Shown: positions 23,608 through 32,813 of the stretch, piece after piece
How positions within the stretch are numbered: the first letter of the stretch is position 1
How the letters are laid out: each line of letters starts with the position of its first letter
NCBI GenBank assembly: GCA_964388275.1
Contig: CAYLZD010000005.1
Coordinates: 1 to 64,000, forward strand
Source of the DNA: JARYLZ01 sp964388275
Lineage (GTDB): Bacteria; Bacteroidota; Ignavibacteria; SZUA-365
Direction of reading: 5' to 3'
DNA: 64,000 bases
Notes under the pieces: model-generated
What the model was told of the DNA's origin: nothing
The model's input: only the letters and a program-made list of their open reading frames with translations
Databases searched by the model: none
Translations under genes and position numbers: made by a program

Positions 23608-26298
23608 ATGACGAGAATATTCATTTTTCCGGTCTTGGCCACGGTTTTGACCTCCTTCGGCGGATGCGTGGTCTGGAGAACCGTGGAATCCGGTTACGAA
23701 ACCTCTTTCGGTTATTTCAACACTTACTATAACGCGTCGAAGATGTTCAGCGAGGCGGAGGCCTCGATCAGGAAAGAAGCCAAGCTCGTCGACAACACCG
23801 CGGTGGGACGGACGACTTTCGAGAGCGCTTCGCTTCCGGGTTTCGGCGGCGGCGGTCCCGGAATCACGACGACGTCCACAGGGGAAGTGATAAGCAGCGA
23901 CGGCGCGGTGGCCGGCGCATCGGACGCGGGCGTCGTGCCGCAGGGCGGAATGCCGCCTGGCGGCCGTCATCCTCAGGACGGCATTCCTCCGCATGCGCGC
24001 CCTGTGACCGGACTCCCGGCCGCCGGCTTGGGTGAGCCGATAGGCATTCCCGCCGAAGCCGCCGACAAGCTCGACAAGGTAATCGCCAAGTGTTCCCGAA
24101 TACTGATCAACTATCCAAACAGCGCGTGGGTCGACAACGCCTTGTTGATGATAGGCAAAGCGTATGTGTATCGCACGGAACACGTCAAGGCGGAACGGAA
24201 GTTCAAAGAACTTTTGGAGGGATTTCCCGACAGCCCGCTGGCGGCCGAAGCTCTGCTTTGGCTGGGAAAGAACTCGATGCTGAATCGCGAATTCGAAGCC
24301 GCGGAACTCCGCCTTCAGCAGGCCATCGAGCGAGGCGCGGAGGACGGGGAGCCCGACGTGGTAGCCGAAGCCCATCTGACTCGGGGCGACATGCTCCTCT
24401 TGCTGGGGCAGCGCGAAAAGGCCGTGGAGAGCTATCAAAGCGGCGCCTCGATCGACGCTTCCACCGGCATCGCCATGCGGATGCGTCTCTCCCTGGCCCG
24501 GGAGCTCGAAATCCTCGGGATGAAAGAGGACGCCGCCGATGTATACAAGGACCTGCTGGGGCAGGATCCGGATACGGACGTCCGATTTTTTGCGGAACTC
24601 AATATAGCGCGCCTGTCACGTCTTTCAGGGAGGACTGAAGATGCGGTCAATACCCTGATGGACATGCTGGATAATCCGCTGTACCTGGAATATGACGGTC
24701 AGATACAATTGGAGATCGGCCATCTCTACGAAGCGATAGAGGAATTCACCGCCGCCGTGGACCAGTACCGTTACGTCGACACGACGTTCAAGTCCAAGCC
24801 CGAGAGCGCGGAGGCGTCCTATGCGCTTGGAAAACTTTACGAAACCAAGGGAGCGAATTACGACAAGGCCTTCGAGCATTACGGCAACGCCCGTACCGCG
24901 TATCCGGGCATAGCGGCCGCGGTGATGGGAGGCAAGAAGGCCGATGTGCTGGGCGATTACCGCCGGCTGCGCAACCGCATGTTCGATGTGGATACGCTGC
25001 TCTTTTACGTGTTGAATCCGGATTCGCTCGCTGTGCGCGACTCGTTGCAGGCGATCGCGGATTCGCTATCGCGCCAGAAGCTGGCGGCATCGGGCGGCGA
25101 ACCCGAGACGGAAGAGGAATTGTTCCAGCGGAAACTTGCGCGCAGGCGTCCGCATGGGCGCAATACCGGACGGGTGAATCCCTACAAGCAGTCAGCGGAA
25201 GCGACGCTCACGCCGACGCCGCTGGGAACGCCTGCTCCGGGCGCCGCCGCGGCGGCCGGCTTGCAGCCCCTGTACCGTACGCGCGATGTGCGCAAACTCT
25301 CCGCCGATTCCGTTCTGCAGGAACTATCTCTGGCCCGTGTCGACATGGGATGGACTATGCTCGACAAGTTGTCGAATATCGATTCCGCGGGCTATTACTA
25401 CAAACTGGGTTTGGACGGATCCTTGCCCGATGACGCCAGAGCGAACACCCTCTATGCTCTCGCCGCAGTATCACGTCAGAAAGGCGATTCGGTTCTCGCG
25501 GAGAGTTACGAAAACCGCCTTCTTCAGGAAGCCCCCGGCTCGCGTTATGCCCTCGATATAATGGCGGCTAGAGGCATGGAGATCCCGCGCGACTCGAGCG
25601 TAATCCTGCGCGAGGCTTATGACCGGGCGGCCGCGCTTCTGGAAAGCGGCAACATAGAAGGCGGCATAACGGCCTTGAGGAAACTGTCGGAATCCTTCCC
25701 GCTCTCGGAACAGGCGGCGAGGGCAATATTTGCGGTCGCGTTCACTTTCGAGACGGTGATCAGGAATAACGATACGGCCCTCGCACTCTATAAGGAGCTC
25801 GCCCGGAAGTACCCCTCCTCACAGTACAGCGCCAGAGGGCGTGAGATACTGGCTTCCATTGATCGCATTCCCAAGGAGGAAGAGGAACGCAAGCGGCGGG
25901 CTGAAGAAGAGAAGAAGGCTGAAGAGGAACGAATCCGGCAAATGGCCCGTCCGGAACCGGTCGTGCAATCCGGCGGAGATACTACCCGCAGCCGCCTGCG
26001 CCGCAAAACGGATCCTACCCGCGATCCGGATTTTCCGCTCATGCTGCCCGGCGAGAAAGCGGGGGATAAGCAGGCCAAACCGGGCGCGGAAACGCCCGGA
26101 CTCGACGGGCAGAGTCCCGAAGAGCGGAGCGGCGCGCCGGGTCAGGACCTGCCGCAGCCGGGCAAACCGGGTGACGCGAAGCCGGAAGGCGCTTCCGCCG
26201 CACCGCGATCGACTCCACCGGCTGAAAGGCCGCAACAGACGCCGTTGCCGCTTCCCGGAAGGATCGACTCGGTTTCGACGAAGCCGCAGGGAAAATGA
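23608..26298 (+). CDS. PorW/SprE-like TPR lipoprotein (putative T9SS/gliding accessory)
   Basis: 896 residues from the ATG at 23608. This start gives a clean lipoprotein signal (MTRIFIFPVLATVLTSFGGC), while the ATG at 23569 sits on the promoter. After the lipobox comes YETSFGYFNTYYNASKMFSEAE, the motif seen at the start of PorW/SprE proteins, then a glycine/proline linker (about 85-140) and many TPR-like helical pairs (about 160-460 and 570-770). The C-terminus is a charged Lys/Glu helix and a Pro-rich tail. PorW/SprE are outer-membrane lipoproteins linked to T9SS and gliding. A T9SS cargo gene at 30.6 kb agrees. The assignment rests on motif memory, not alignment. It is joined to pyrK by ATGA. 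Confidence 0.7.
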   Translation: MTRIFIFPVLATVLTSFGGCVVWRTVESGYETSFGYFNTYYNASKMFSEAEASIRKEAKLVDNTAVGRTTFESASLPGFGGGGPGITTTSTGEVISSDGAVAGASDAGVVPQGGMPPGGRHPQDGIPPHARPVTGLPAAGLGEPIGIPAEAADKLDKVIAKCSRILINYPNSAWVDNALLMIGKAYVYRTEHVKAERKFKELLEGFPDSPLAAEALLWLGKNSMLNREFEAAELRLQQAIERGAEDGEPDVVAEAHLTRGDMLLLLGQREKAVESYQSGASIDASTGIAMRMRLSLARELEILGMKEDAADVYKDLLGQDPDTDVRFFAELNIARLSRLSGRTEDAVNTLMDMLDNPLYLEYDGQIQLEIGHLYEAIEEFTAAVDQYRYVDTTFKSKPESAEASYALGKLYETKGANYDKAFEHYGNARTAYPGIAAAVMGGKKADVLGDYRRLRNRMFDVDTLLFYVLNPDSLAVRDSLQAIADSLSRQKLAASGGEPETEEELFQRKLARRRPHGRNTGRVNPYKQSAEATLTPTPLGTPAPGAAAAAGLQPLYRTRDVRKLSADSVLQELSLARVDMGWTMLDKLSNIDSAGYYYKLGLDGSLPDDARANTLYALAAVSRQKGDSVLAESYENRLLQEAPGSRYALDIMAARGMEIPRDSSVILREAYDRAAALLESGNIEGGITALRKLSESFPLSEQAARAIFAVAFTFETVIRNNDTALALYKELARKYPSSQYSARGREILASIDRIPKEEEERKRRAEEEKKAEEERIRQMARPEPVVQSGGDTTRSRLRRKTDPTRDPDFPLMLPGEKAGDKQAKPGAETPGLDGQSPEERSGAPGQDLPQPGKPGDAKPEGASAAPRSTPPAERPQQTPLPLPGRIDSVSTKPQGK

Positions 26299-27080
26299 GC
26301 AGATATAACATCGACGCGCGAGTCACTTCGGTACGGCGGGTCGCCGAACAGATTCTCGCTCTGCGCTTTCATGCCCCGGAACTTGCGGCCGTTCTGCAAC
26401 CGGGGCAGTTTATCAATATCCGCGTCAGCGAACTTTTCGATCCGCTGCTCCGCCGTCCTTACAGCATCTCCGATATACACGGCGATGAGTGCGAAATACT
26501 GTTCGCGGTTGTCGGCAAAGGCACTTCTTTGTTGTCCCGCGCCCGGGAGGGCGACCGCATCGGAGTGCTGGGCCCTCTGGGAAACAGCTTCGGTATTGAC
26601 AAGCCCTTTGACACCGCCGTAATAGTCGCCGGCGGAATCGGAGTCGCTCCTTTTCCGCTTCTCACGCGCCGACTCTCGGGTGCTGGCAAGCGTGTGATCA
26701 GCTTCATCGGCGCAAGACATGCCGGCCTGCTCGTTCGGGAGGGTCTCGAAAACCTGCACGAAGCTACAGACGACGGCAGCGCGGGCTTCCATGGAACAGT
26801 AGTAGACTGCATGAGCGCCTGTCTTGACGCGGAGGCTCTTGATAGTCCGAGGATTTTCGCCTGCGGGCCGAATATCATGCTCGACGCCGTGAAGAATTAT
26901 GCCGGCACATCGGGAATTCCCTGCGAATTGTCCCTGGAGTCGGAAATGGCCTGCGGCGTCGGCATCTGCCAGGGGTGTCCGGTCGAACGCACACACGGAG
27001 AGCGCAAATACGCCCTCGTGTGCACGGACGGCCCGTGCTTCGAGGCCGGCGACATAATGTTCAGCCCGCGCGAATCATGA
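26295..27080 (+). CDS. pyrK: Dihydroorotate dehydrogenase electron transfer subunit
   Basis: 261 residues. FAD-binding motif RRPYSIS near residue 54, NAD-binding GGIGVAPFPLL near residue 113, and the 2Fe-2S ligands as ACGVGICQGCP with the fourth Cys in LVCTDGP, the pattern of PyrK. It passes electrons from the PyrD active site to NAD+ in class 1B dihydroorotate dehydrogenase, step four of pyrimidine synthesis. Its ATG overlaps the previous stop and its stop overlaps the pyrD start (both ATGA), so subunits are made together. Confidence 0.95.
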   Translation: MSRYNIDARVTSVRRVAEQILALRFHAPELAAVLQPGQFINIRVSELFDPLLRRPYSISDIHGDECEILFAVVGKGTSLLSRAREGDRIGVLGPLGNSFGIDKPFDTAVIVAGGIGVAPFPLLTRRLSGAGKRVISFIGARHAGLLVREGLENLHEATDDGSAGFHGTVVDCMSACLDAEALDSPRIFACGPNIMLDAVKNYAGTSGIPCELSLESEMACGVGICQGCPVERTHGERKYALVCTDGPCFEAGDIMFSPRES

Positions 27081-28018
27081 TCTCAGCGTTCAGCATCGGC
27101 AGTCTTTCCTGCAAAAACCGGGTTCTCGTGGCGTCCGGGACTTTCGGCTACGGGAACGAAACCGCCGAAATCACCGACCTTGCCGCGATCGGGGGCATTG
27201 TCACCAAGTCCGTGAGCAAACTGCCGAGACAGGGGAACGCCCCCGTGCGCATTGCCGAAACCGCTTCGGGAATGCTCAATTCAATCGGTCTGGCGAATGT
27301 CGGCGTCGAGGCCTTCATCAAGGACAAGCTCCCTTTTCTGAAGAAGATCGACACCTCCATCATCGTGAATATCGCCGCTTCCTCGACCGAGGAATACATC
27401 GAAGTCCTGGAACGGCTCGAGGGAGAAGACGGCATCGACGCTTATGAAATCAACGTGTCGTGTCCCAATGTGAAGGACGGGGGGCTCAATTTCGGCACGA
27501 AGATCAACGCGACGGCTGCTATAACCCGCGAGCTGCGCCGTCGCACCCGGAAACCGCTGATAATCAAACTCACGCCGAATGTCACAAGAATATCGGATTT
27601 CGCCGTCGCCTGTGAAGCGGAAGGGGCGGATGCCGTGTCTCTCATCAATACGCTGGTCGGGATGGCAGTCGATGCGCGGACCAGGCGGCCCAAGTTGTCC
27701 ACAATCACCGGGGGTCTCTCGGGACCGGCGATCAAACCCGTGGCTCTGGCGCGCGTCTATGAGACTGCGAAGGCGGTCACTATTCCGATTATCGGCATCG
27801 GCGGCATAATGACGGGCGAGGATGCCATCGAGTTCCTGCTGGTAGGCGCGACCGCCGTGCAGGTCGGAACGGCGAATTTCCGGGACCCTGACGCGGCTGT
27901 CAAAGTCGCTGCGGGAATGGCGGAATACTGCCGTGCGCAGGGTGTCGGCGACATGCGGGAACTCGTGGGAGCATTGCGCGCGCGTCAATCGGTATCCGCT
28001 CCCGGGATCGTCAAGTAA
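27077..28018 (+). CDS. pyrD: Dihydroorotate dehydrogenase catalytic subunit, class 1B
   Basis: 313 residues from the ATG at 27077. FMN-barrel motifs: VASGTFGYGNE, GGIVTKSVS, NSIGLANVG, INVSCPNVKDGG with the catalytic Cys of class 1B enzymes, IIKLTPNV, and IPIIGIGGIMTGEDAIEFLL at the phosphate site. It oxidises dihydroorotate to orotate in the cytosol and passes electrons to PyrK. The longer open frame from 26975 is an artefact inside pyrK. Confidence 0.96.
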   Translation: MISAFSIGSLSCKNRVLVASGTFGYGNETAEITDLAAIGGIVTKSVSKLPRQGNAPVRIAETASGMLNSIGLANVGVEAFIKDKLPFLKKIDTSIIVNIAASSTEEYIEVLERLEGEDGIDAYEINVSCPNVKDGGLNFGTKINATAAITRELRRRTRKPLIIKLTPNVTRISDFAVACEAEGADAVSLINTLVGMAVDARTRRPKLSTITGGLSGPAIKPVALARVYETAKAVTIPIIGIGGIMTGEDAIEFLLVGATAVQVGTANFRDPDAAVKVAAGMAEYCRAQGVGDMRELVGALRARQSVSAPGIVK

Positions 28019-28067
28019 AGGACTGAAGCATGCGTATCTGCTGTTTGCGGGGCGGGGTGAGCTGATC

Positions 28068-28790
28068 ATGCGGAAGTCGCCTGTGGCGTTCATCACCGGT
28101 TCCGGACGGAGATTGGGGCGGCGGCTCGCATACGCCTTCGCCGACGCCGGCTACGGAGTCGTCCTGCATGCGGAAAAATCCGCGCTCGGAATGGAAGAAG
28201 CGCGGAAGAGGATATCCGATGCGGGCGGCTCGGCGTGGATCGTGCGGGGCGATCTGGCGGACTTGGCGGTGGTGCGGAGCATTGCGGCGGAAGCCGTGGC
28301 ATTCAACGGGCGCATGGATGCGCTCGTGAACTGTGCCGGAGTATTTCCCGAAGCTTCTTTCGAGGATGTGGACGGCGACATGTGGGATAAGGCGATGAAC
28401 GTCAATTTGAAGGCCGCATTTTTTCTTGTTCAATCCTGCGCGCCGGCTTTACGCGCCGCCCGGGGCGCGGTTGTGAACGTGGCCTGTGCAGGCGCTTTTT
28501 CTCCCTGGTCCCGGCATATTCCGTACAACATTTCGAAGGCGGGCGTGGTAATGCTAACCAGAGCCCTCGCTCGGGCGCTCGCTCCGGATGTTCGCGTCAA
28601 CGCTGTGGCCCCTGGAATAATGGAAGTCCCCGGCGAGGAGACGAGACCTCTTCCCCCTGCCGATCGGATACCGCTTAAGCGACATGGAACTCCGGAAGAT
28701 CTGGCCGCTGCGGTCCTTTTTCTCGCGCGGGATGCGATGTATCTTACCGGTCACACGATGCCGGTCGACGGCGGTTTCCTTGAGGCTTGA
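28068..28790 (+). CDS. Short-chain dehydrogenase, pteridine-reductase-like
   Basis: 240 residues from the ATG at 28068. NAD(P) site TGSGRRLGRRLAYAFADAGY with the TGxxRRLG form typical of PTR1/FolM-type pteridine reductases, NAG-like NCAGVFPEA, and the catalytic Tyr-Lys pair in PYNISKAG. Thirteen residues before the Tyr, where most SDRs have Ser and PTR1 has Asp, this protein has Cys (NVACAGAF), which may change activity. The C-terminus TGHTMPVDGGF is normal. It is 49 bases after pyrD and 4 before the LOG gene. Likely a reduced-pterin or small carbonyl reductase; substrate unproven. Confidence 0.85.
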   Translation: MRKSPVAFITGSGRRLGRRLAYAFADAGYGVVLHAEKSALGMEEARKRISDAGGSAWIVRGDLADLAVVRSIAAEAVAFNGRMDALVNCAGVFPEASFEDVDGDMWDKAMNVNLKAAFFLVQSCAPALRAARGAVVNVACAGAFSPWSRHIPYNISKAGVVMLTRALARALAPDVRVNAVAPGIMEVPGEETRPLPPADRIPLKRHGTPEDLAAAVLFLARDAMYLTGHTMPVDGGFLEA

Positions 28791-28794
28791 AAAA

Positions 28795-29625
28795 ATGGAC
28801 ACTCAGCACACCAGCAAATCTTACAAGAATATCGAGTTTCTGAACAGTCCCGACGCGCGGCCGATCCGCATGCTGTCCGAATATTTCGAGCCGTTGCAGC
28901 GCATGCGAAAAAATCATATACAGGATACAATAGTCTTTTTTGGTTCCGCCAGATTCCTTTCGCGCGAGGATGCGGCGCAGAGGCGCAACGACATCCTTCG
29001 CGCCGTGAACGCGCAGACGGGCAGGACGCCTTCCCGGAAGCACCTGGAGGATCTGCAATCCGCAGAGATCATGCTGCGAAACTCCCGGTATTACGAGGAC
29101 GCGGTGGAACTGGCGAGGATGCTCTCGAAGTGGTCCCTGACGCTGACGAAAAAGAAGCGTTTCGTCATAACCTCTGGAGGCGGCCCGGGAATAATGGAAG
29201 CCGCGAACAGAGGCGCGCAGCTGGCGGGCGCCAAGTCGGTGGGCTTGAATATCAGCCTTCCGTTCGAGCAGGGATCGAATCCTTACATACCCCCGGAACT
29301 CAACATGGAGTTCCACTATTTCTTCATGCGGAAATTCTGGTTCGTCTATCCCGCGAAGGCCCTCGTAGTGTTTCCCGGCGGCTTCGGCACGCTCGACGAG
29401 CTATTCGAAATCCTGACTCTCGTGCAGACCGACAAACTGCGCAAGCAGGTTTTTATCGTGCTCTACGGCTCTGATTTCTGGCGGAAGATTATTAATTTCG
29501 ACGCGTTGGCGGAAGCGCGCGTCATAAACCGGGAAGATCTGTCGCTGTTTTCCACGCACGACAATCCGAAAGACGCGTTCTCCTGGCTGAAAAAGAAGCT
29601 TACGGAGCGATATCTGGACAAATGA
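28795..29625 (+). CDS. LOG-family (TIGR00730) Rossmann protein
   Basis: 276 residues from the ATG at 28795. The nucleotide-binding motifs SGGGPGIMEAANRGA and FPGGFGTLDELFE are those of the LOG/lysine-decarboxylase-like family; some members release cytokinin bases from nucleotides, and related bacterial ones are nucleotide 5'-monophosphate nucleosidases. The N-terminal extension of about 60 residues, longer than in the short LOG proteins, is seen in the larger bacterial subgroup. Stop and next start overlap as ATGA. Confidence 0.9.
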   Translation: MDTQHTSKSYKNIEFLNSPDARPIRMLSEYFEPLQRMRKNHIQDTIVFFGSARFLSREDAAQRRNDILRAVNAQTGRTPSRKHLEDLQSAEIMLRNSRYYEDAVELARMLSKWSLTLTKKKRFVITSGGGPGIMEAANRGAQLAGAKSVGLNISLPFEQGSNPYIPPELNMEFHYFFMRKFWFVYPAKALVVFPGGFGTLDELFEILTLVQTDKLRKQVFIVLYGSDFWRKIINFDALAEARVINREDLSLFSTHDNPKDAFSWLKKKLTERYLDK

Positions 29626-30521
29626 CCGACGATCGGGAAATATTCGCGCTTTATTCCCTGCTGGATGATCCTCAACCGGCGGTCAGGGACGCCGTGCGCG
29701 ACCGAGTCGTTGAATTGGGCGACGAGGCGGTCTCGCCGCTGCGCATGCTTGCGAGGACGCACAACCAGCATTCCGACCGCGTGGAGGAATTGGTCGACGA
29801 GATTCGTATGACCCATACGCTCCGCCGCTTAGCCGATCTGCGCTTCAATTCATTCTTCAATGCCGATCTGGAGGAAGGCGCCTTCATTATCGCGCGTTAC
29901 GGCTATCCCGACATGAATGTCGAGGGCTACAGGCGCCGTCTGAGCGATATGGCCGCCGACATCAGGATACTGGCTGGATCCAGGTCGACTCCGATAGATC
30001 GATTCATGAAGCTGCGATCCTATCTCTTCAATGAACTGGGTTTCGTCGGGAATCAGCACGATTATTACAATCCAGACAACAGCTATTTCAACAAAGTCAT
30101 CGATTTCCGCCGCGGAATACCGATAACCCTCTCCGTGCTGATGATGCTGGTCGGAAACCGCCTCGATCTGCAGCTCAACGGCATTGGCATGCCGATGCAT
30201 TTTCTCGTCCAATATGACGACGGCTCGCGGATGTTTTTCGTGGATCCTTTCAACGCGGGAATGATCATTACACGTGAGCAGTGCAGGGCGTTGCTCTCAA
30301 CGAACGGCATTGAATTGTCTCCGTCCATGCTTCAGCCAGTCGAGATCAAGGAGATCCTGGAGCGCATGTGGCGAAACCTTCTGCTCTCATATCAGAAAAC
30401 CGGCAATACGGCCGAAGTCGCCAGGATATCTAGGATTCTGAACTTCCTGAATCCGGAGTTTCCGGTCAATTCATCCTCCTACGACGAGGAGGAAGCCGAG
30501 CAGGACGACGAGGACGATTGA
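29622..30521 (+). CDS. SirB1-like transglutaminase-fold protein
   Basis: 299 residues. Middle part matches the SirB1/transglutaminase-like domain: LRSYLFNELGF..., RRGIPITLSVLMMLV, GMPMHFLVQ (His), and FVDPFNAG (Asp). The catalytic Cys of true transglutaminases is replaced at the RGIPI site, as in the family, so it is probably not a protease. N-terminal helices resemble HEAT/TPR pieces and the C-terminus is very acidic. Role unknown; the family lies often near translation or isoprenoid genes. Last gene before a strong terminator. Confidence 0.85.
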   Translation: MTDDREIFALYSLLDDPQPAVRDAVRDRVVELGDEAVSPLRMLARTHNQHSDRVEELVDEIRMTHTLRRLADLRFNSFFNADLEEGAFIIARYGYPDMNVEGYRRRLSDMAADIRILAGSRSTPIDRFMKLRSYLFNELGFVGNQHDYYNPDNSYFNKVIDFRRGIPITLSVLMMLVGNRLDLQLNGIGMPMHFLVQYDDGSRMFFVDPFNAGMIITREQCRALLSTNGIELSPSMLQPVEIKEILERMWRNLLLSYQKTGNTAEVARISRILNFLNPEFPVNSSSYDEEEAEQDDEDD

Positions 30522-30559
30522 GCGCTTGTCCGTTCGCCGGCCGCTGCCGCATCTCAACC

Positions 30560-30587
30560 GAAAAAGCCGCTGTCGAGCGGCTTTTTC
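30560..30587. terminator. Bidirectional terminator between convergent genes
   Basis: GAAAAAGCCGCT, loop GTCG, AGCGGCTTTTTC: a perfect 12-bp stem with A- and T-rich ends on both strands. Confidence 0.9.
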
Positions 30588-30610
30588 AGTCAAAGATCCG
30601 AATTAACGCT

Positions 30611-32749
30611 TCAGCGGAGTACCGTAAAGGATGCTCCCCGGGTCGTTCCAGAGGACGACTGTAACAGCGCATAATACTGGCCCGGAGCGAGGGTCGAGGC
30701 TGGCAGGGTGTGCTTGTATTCGTGGTATTCGGTGAAAATGTTCTTTTCGAATACGGTCCGCCCGAGTTTGTCGGTTATCCGCATGGCATAATTGCAACCG
30801 GGCGTCAATCCGCCCGCGGCGATGGTGACGCCGCTTCCGACAGCGGGATTGGGATAAACCGGCGAGAGCGTGAACGCTCCGATGGATGCCGCCCGGGCCG
30901 CGCCGGCCGGAATGCGGGCGCTGATGTAGATGCCGTTGCCGTCAGTGCCGGCCAGGAGCTTGCCGGAGGCCGTCGCCTGAAAAGCCAGTATTGAAGAATT
31001 ATCCAATCCGTCGATTGCCTGCGTCCACTCAGGCGCATCGGGATTGTAGTACCAGACTCCGCGGTATTCCAGGCCAACCGTGGGATTGCCGCGATTCGAG
31101 AGAACGATCGAATTCACTGTCGCCACAGGCAGGTTGTAGGTGATGCGCCTCCAGGTCGCGCCGCGGTCGGGCGAATGATACACTTCGCCGTAACTGCCGG
31201 CGAAAAGACCGTAATCCTCGCTGTAACAGAGCGAGGTTACGAGCAGGCGGTTCATTCCCGCCGAGATGTTTGTCCACGTCGTACCGTTGTTGTCGGATCG
31301 GTACAATCCCGCGGATTCGGTGCCGGCGAAGACCGCACCGTCGGGCGTTATCGCAAAGCAGATTACCTCGGAGCCGCCGAGTCCCTCGGTCAGAAGGGTC
31401 CAGTTCTGGCCGTAATCGTTGGATCTGTACAGCTTGCGGCCGTTGCAGGAGGCATAGATGTTTCTGTTGGGGCTGATCGCCAGCAGTCGCACGTCGCGGT
31501 TGTACATGCGGACGGTGTCGACATACCAGGTTGCGCCGTTGTCCGTGGAGTGCACGACGCCTCGCGCGGTTCCCGCGTACAGGAAGCCGTTGGCCTGCAT
31601 GACGGCGAGGCTGCGGGTGTTGCGGTAGACACCCCCGTTGGCGGCGCTCCATGTGAGCCCTTCGTCCTGCGACATCATTATGTCCGTGTGTGCCTGATTG
31701 GCCATGAAAATCATGCCTTGATCGTTCTTCGCGAATGTGGGCACGGATATGTTGATGAGGCCTGTGTTCGCGCCGGCCCACGCGCTGGTGCCGTCGGCCG
31801 AGCGCAGCACGCCCGCCCAGGAAGTTCCGGCGAATACTCTGCCGGTGGCGTCCTGTGCGAGAGCCGTAATCGCTTCGGCGTTGGGCATGATCAGCAATTC
31901 GGTCCAATTCGCGCCGGAGTCGGATGAGCGGAACAGCCTTCCGCCGGCGCTGCCTGCATAGACGACCGCTCCGTCGGAACTGTGAACAACGGAGATGTCG
32001 AACTTGGTCATGCCAGCCGATGCCTCGCTCCACGTGGCGCCGCTGTCGTCGGACCTGTAGACCCCGAGCCCCATCGTGGAGATGAATATTCTCCCGTCTC
32101 CCGCGACGCAAATGGAAGAAACGGTGGTTGCTTCGAGATTTTCGTCGGCGCTTGCCCAGCTGGCCGCGCCGTCCCTGGATATGAACAATCCGCGGTTTTG
32201 ATGCGCCGAAAAAAGTGTCCCGGCCTTGTCGACGGCCAGATCGTTCACGGAAATATTCGGCAAACCGCTCATGGATTCGGTCCACGTGGCGCCGCCGTCG
32301 GCGCTTTTATGCACTCCCGCCCAGCTCCCGATATACCAGGCGCCGTTCCCGTCTTCAGCCAGTCCGGCGGCGTTTTGCACCGACTGCAGTTGCGTCTTTG
32401 ACCAGGTGAGTCCCTTATCAGCGGAAATTTGCACGCTGAAGTCAAGACCGGCCAGCAGGCGCCCGTCGCTCAACTCCAGCATTGAGTAGACCGCGCTGCC
32501 GGATAACGAGACATAGACCCAGTTGTCCCCGCCGTCCGAGCTGCGGAATATTCCTCCTTTGTCCGTTCCGGCCAGCAAAGCTCCGTCGCTTGTGACCAGA
32601 AACGACAGGATGCGGCCGGTATACGGGCCGTTGCTTCTCTGCCAGTTGAATTGCGCCGATGCCGCGGAAACAATGAGACAGAAGACCGGGACCGCTACCC
32701 GGAGGGCGCGCGGTGCGCGCTTGAAAGTTGAGAAGGGAGGTGCTGTCAT
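30611..32749 (-). CDS. Secreted Asp-box beta-propeller protein with T9SS type A sorting domain
   Basis: 712 residues from the ATG at 32749 (GGAG upstream). A signal peptide ends in SAASAQ. The body holds about twelve Asp boxes of form S-x-D-x-G-x-x-W (SSDGGDNW, SADKGLTW, SADGGATW, SDDSGATW, SSDSGANW, SQDEGLTW, STDNGATW, SNDYGQNW, SDNNGTTW, SPDRGATW and weaker ones), as in BNR/sialidase-like or YCF48-like propellers, enough for two seven-bladed units. The last 90 residues (LSPVYPNPAVG... LAPGQYYALLQS) are a T9SS C-terminal sorting domain, so the protein crosses the outer membrane by T9SS. No sialidase catalytic set is clear. Confidence 0.85.
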   Translation of the reverse strand: MTAPPFSTFKRAPRALRVAVPVFCLIVSAASAQFNWQRSNGPYTGRILSFLVTSDGALLAGTDKGGIFRSSDGGDNWVYVSLSGSAVYSMLELSDGRLLAGLDFSVQISADKGLTWSKTQLQSVQNAAGLAEDGNGAWYIGSWAGVHKSADGGATWTESMSGLPNISVNDLAVDKAGTLFSAHQNRGLFISRDGAASWASADENLEATTVSSICVAGDGRIFISTMGLGVYRSDDSGATWSEASAGMTKFDISVVHSSDGAVVYAGSAGGRLFRSSDSGANWTELLIMPNAEAITALAQDATGRVFAGTSWAGVLRSADGTSAWAGANTGLINISVPTFAKNDQGMIFMANQAHTDIMMSQDEGLTWSAANGGVYRNTRSLAVMQANGFLYAGTARGVVHSTDNGATWYVDTVRMYNRDVRLLAISPNRNIYASCNGRKLYRSNDYGQNWTLLTEGLGGSEVICFAITPDGAVFAGTESAGLYRSDNNGTTWTNISAGMNRLLVTSLCYSEDYGLFAGSYGEVYHSPDRGATWRRITYNLPVATVNSIVLSNRGNPTVGLEYRGVWYYNPDAPEWTQAIDGLDNSSILAFQATASGKLLAGTDGNGIYISARIPAGAARAASIGAFTLSPVYPNPAVGSGVTIAAGGLTPGCNYAMRITDKLGRTVFEKNIFTEYHEYKHTLPASTLAPGQYYALLQSSSGTTRGASFTVLR

Positions 32750-32778
32750 GTGGGACTCCATAGCAAGTGATCAGGAGT

Positions 32779-32809
32779 CCAATGTAGCAAGAATCCCCGT
32801 TTTTCTCAA
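32779..32809 (-). promoter_or_regulatory. Putative promoter of the T9SS cargo gene
   Basis: On the minus strand TTG (32809-32807), 20-base spacer, TACATTGG (32786-32779), one base from the Bacteroidetes -7 consensus TAnnTTTG. It lies directly after the upstream gene's stop and about 30 bases from the start codon. Confidence 0.4.
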
Positions 32810-32813
32810 TCGG

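Noticed and set aside
23182..24438. 418-codon minus-strand frame
   Set aside because: It is the reverse-strand shadow of the TPR lipoprotein gene, with an amino acid composition of a shadow (Arg/His-rich).
31029..32285. 418-codon minus-strand frame in the T9SS gene
   Set aside because: Alternative frame of the Asp-box protein; Arg-rich shadow.
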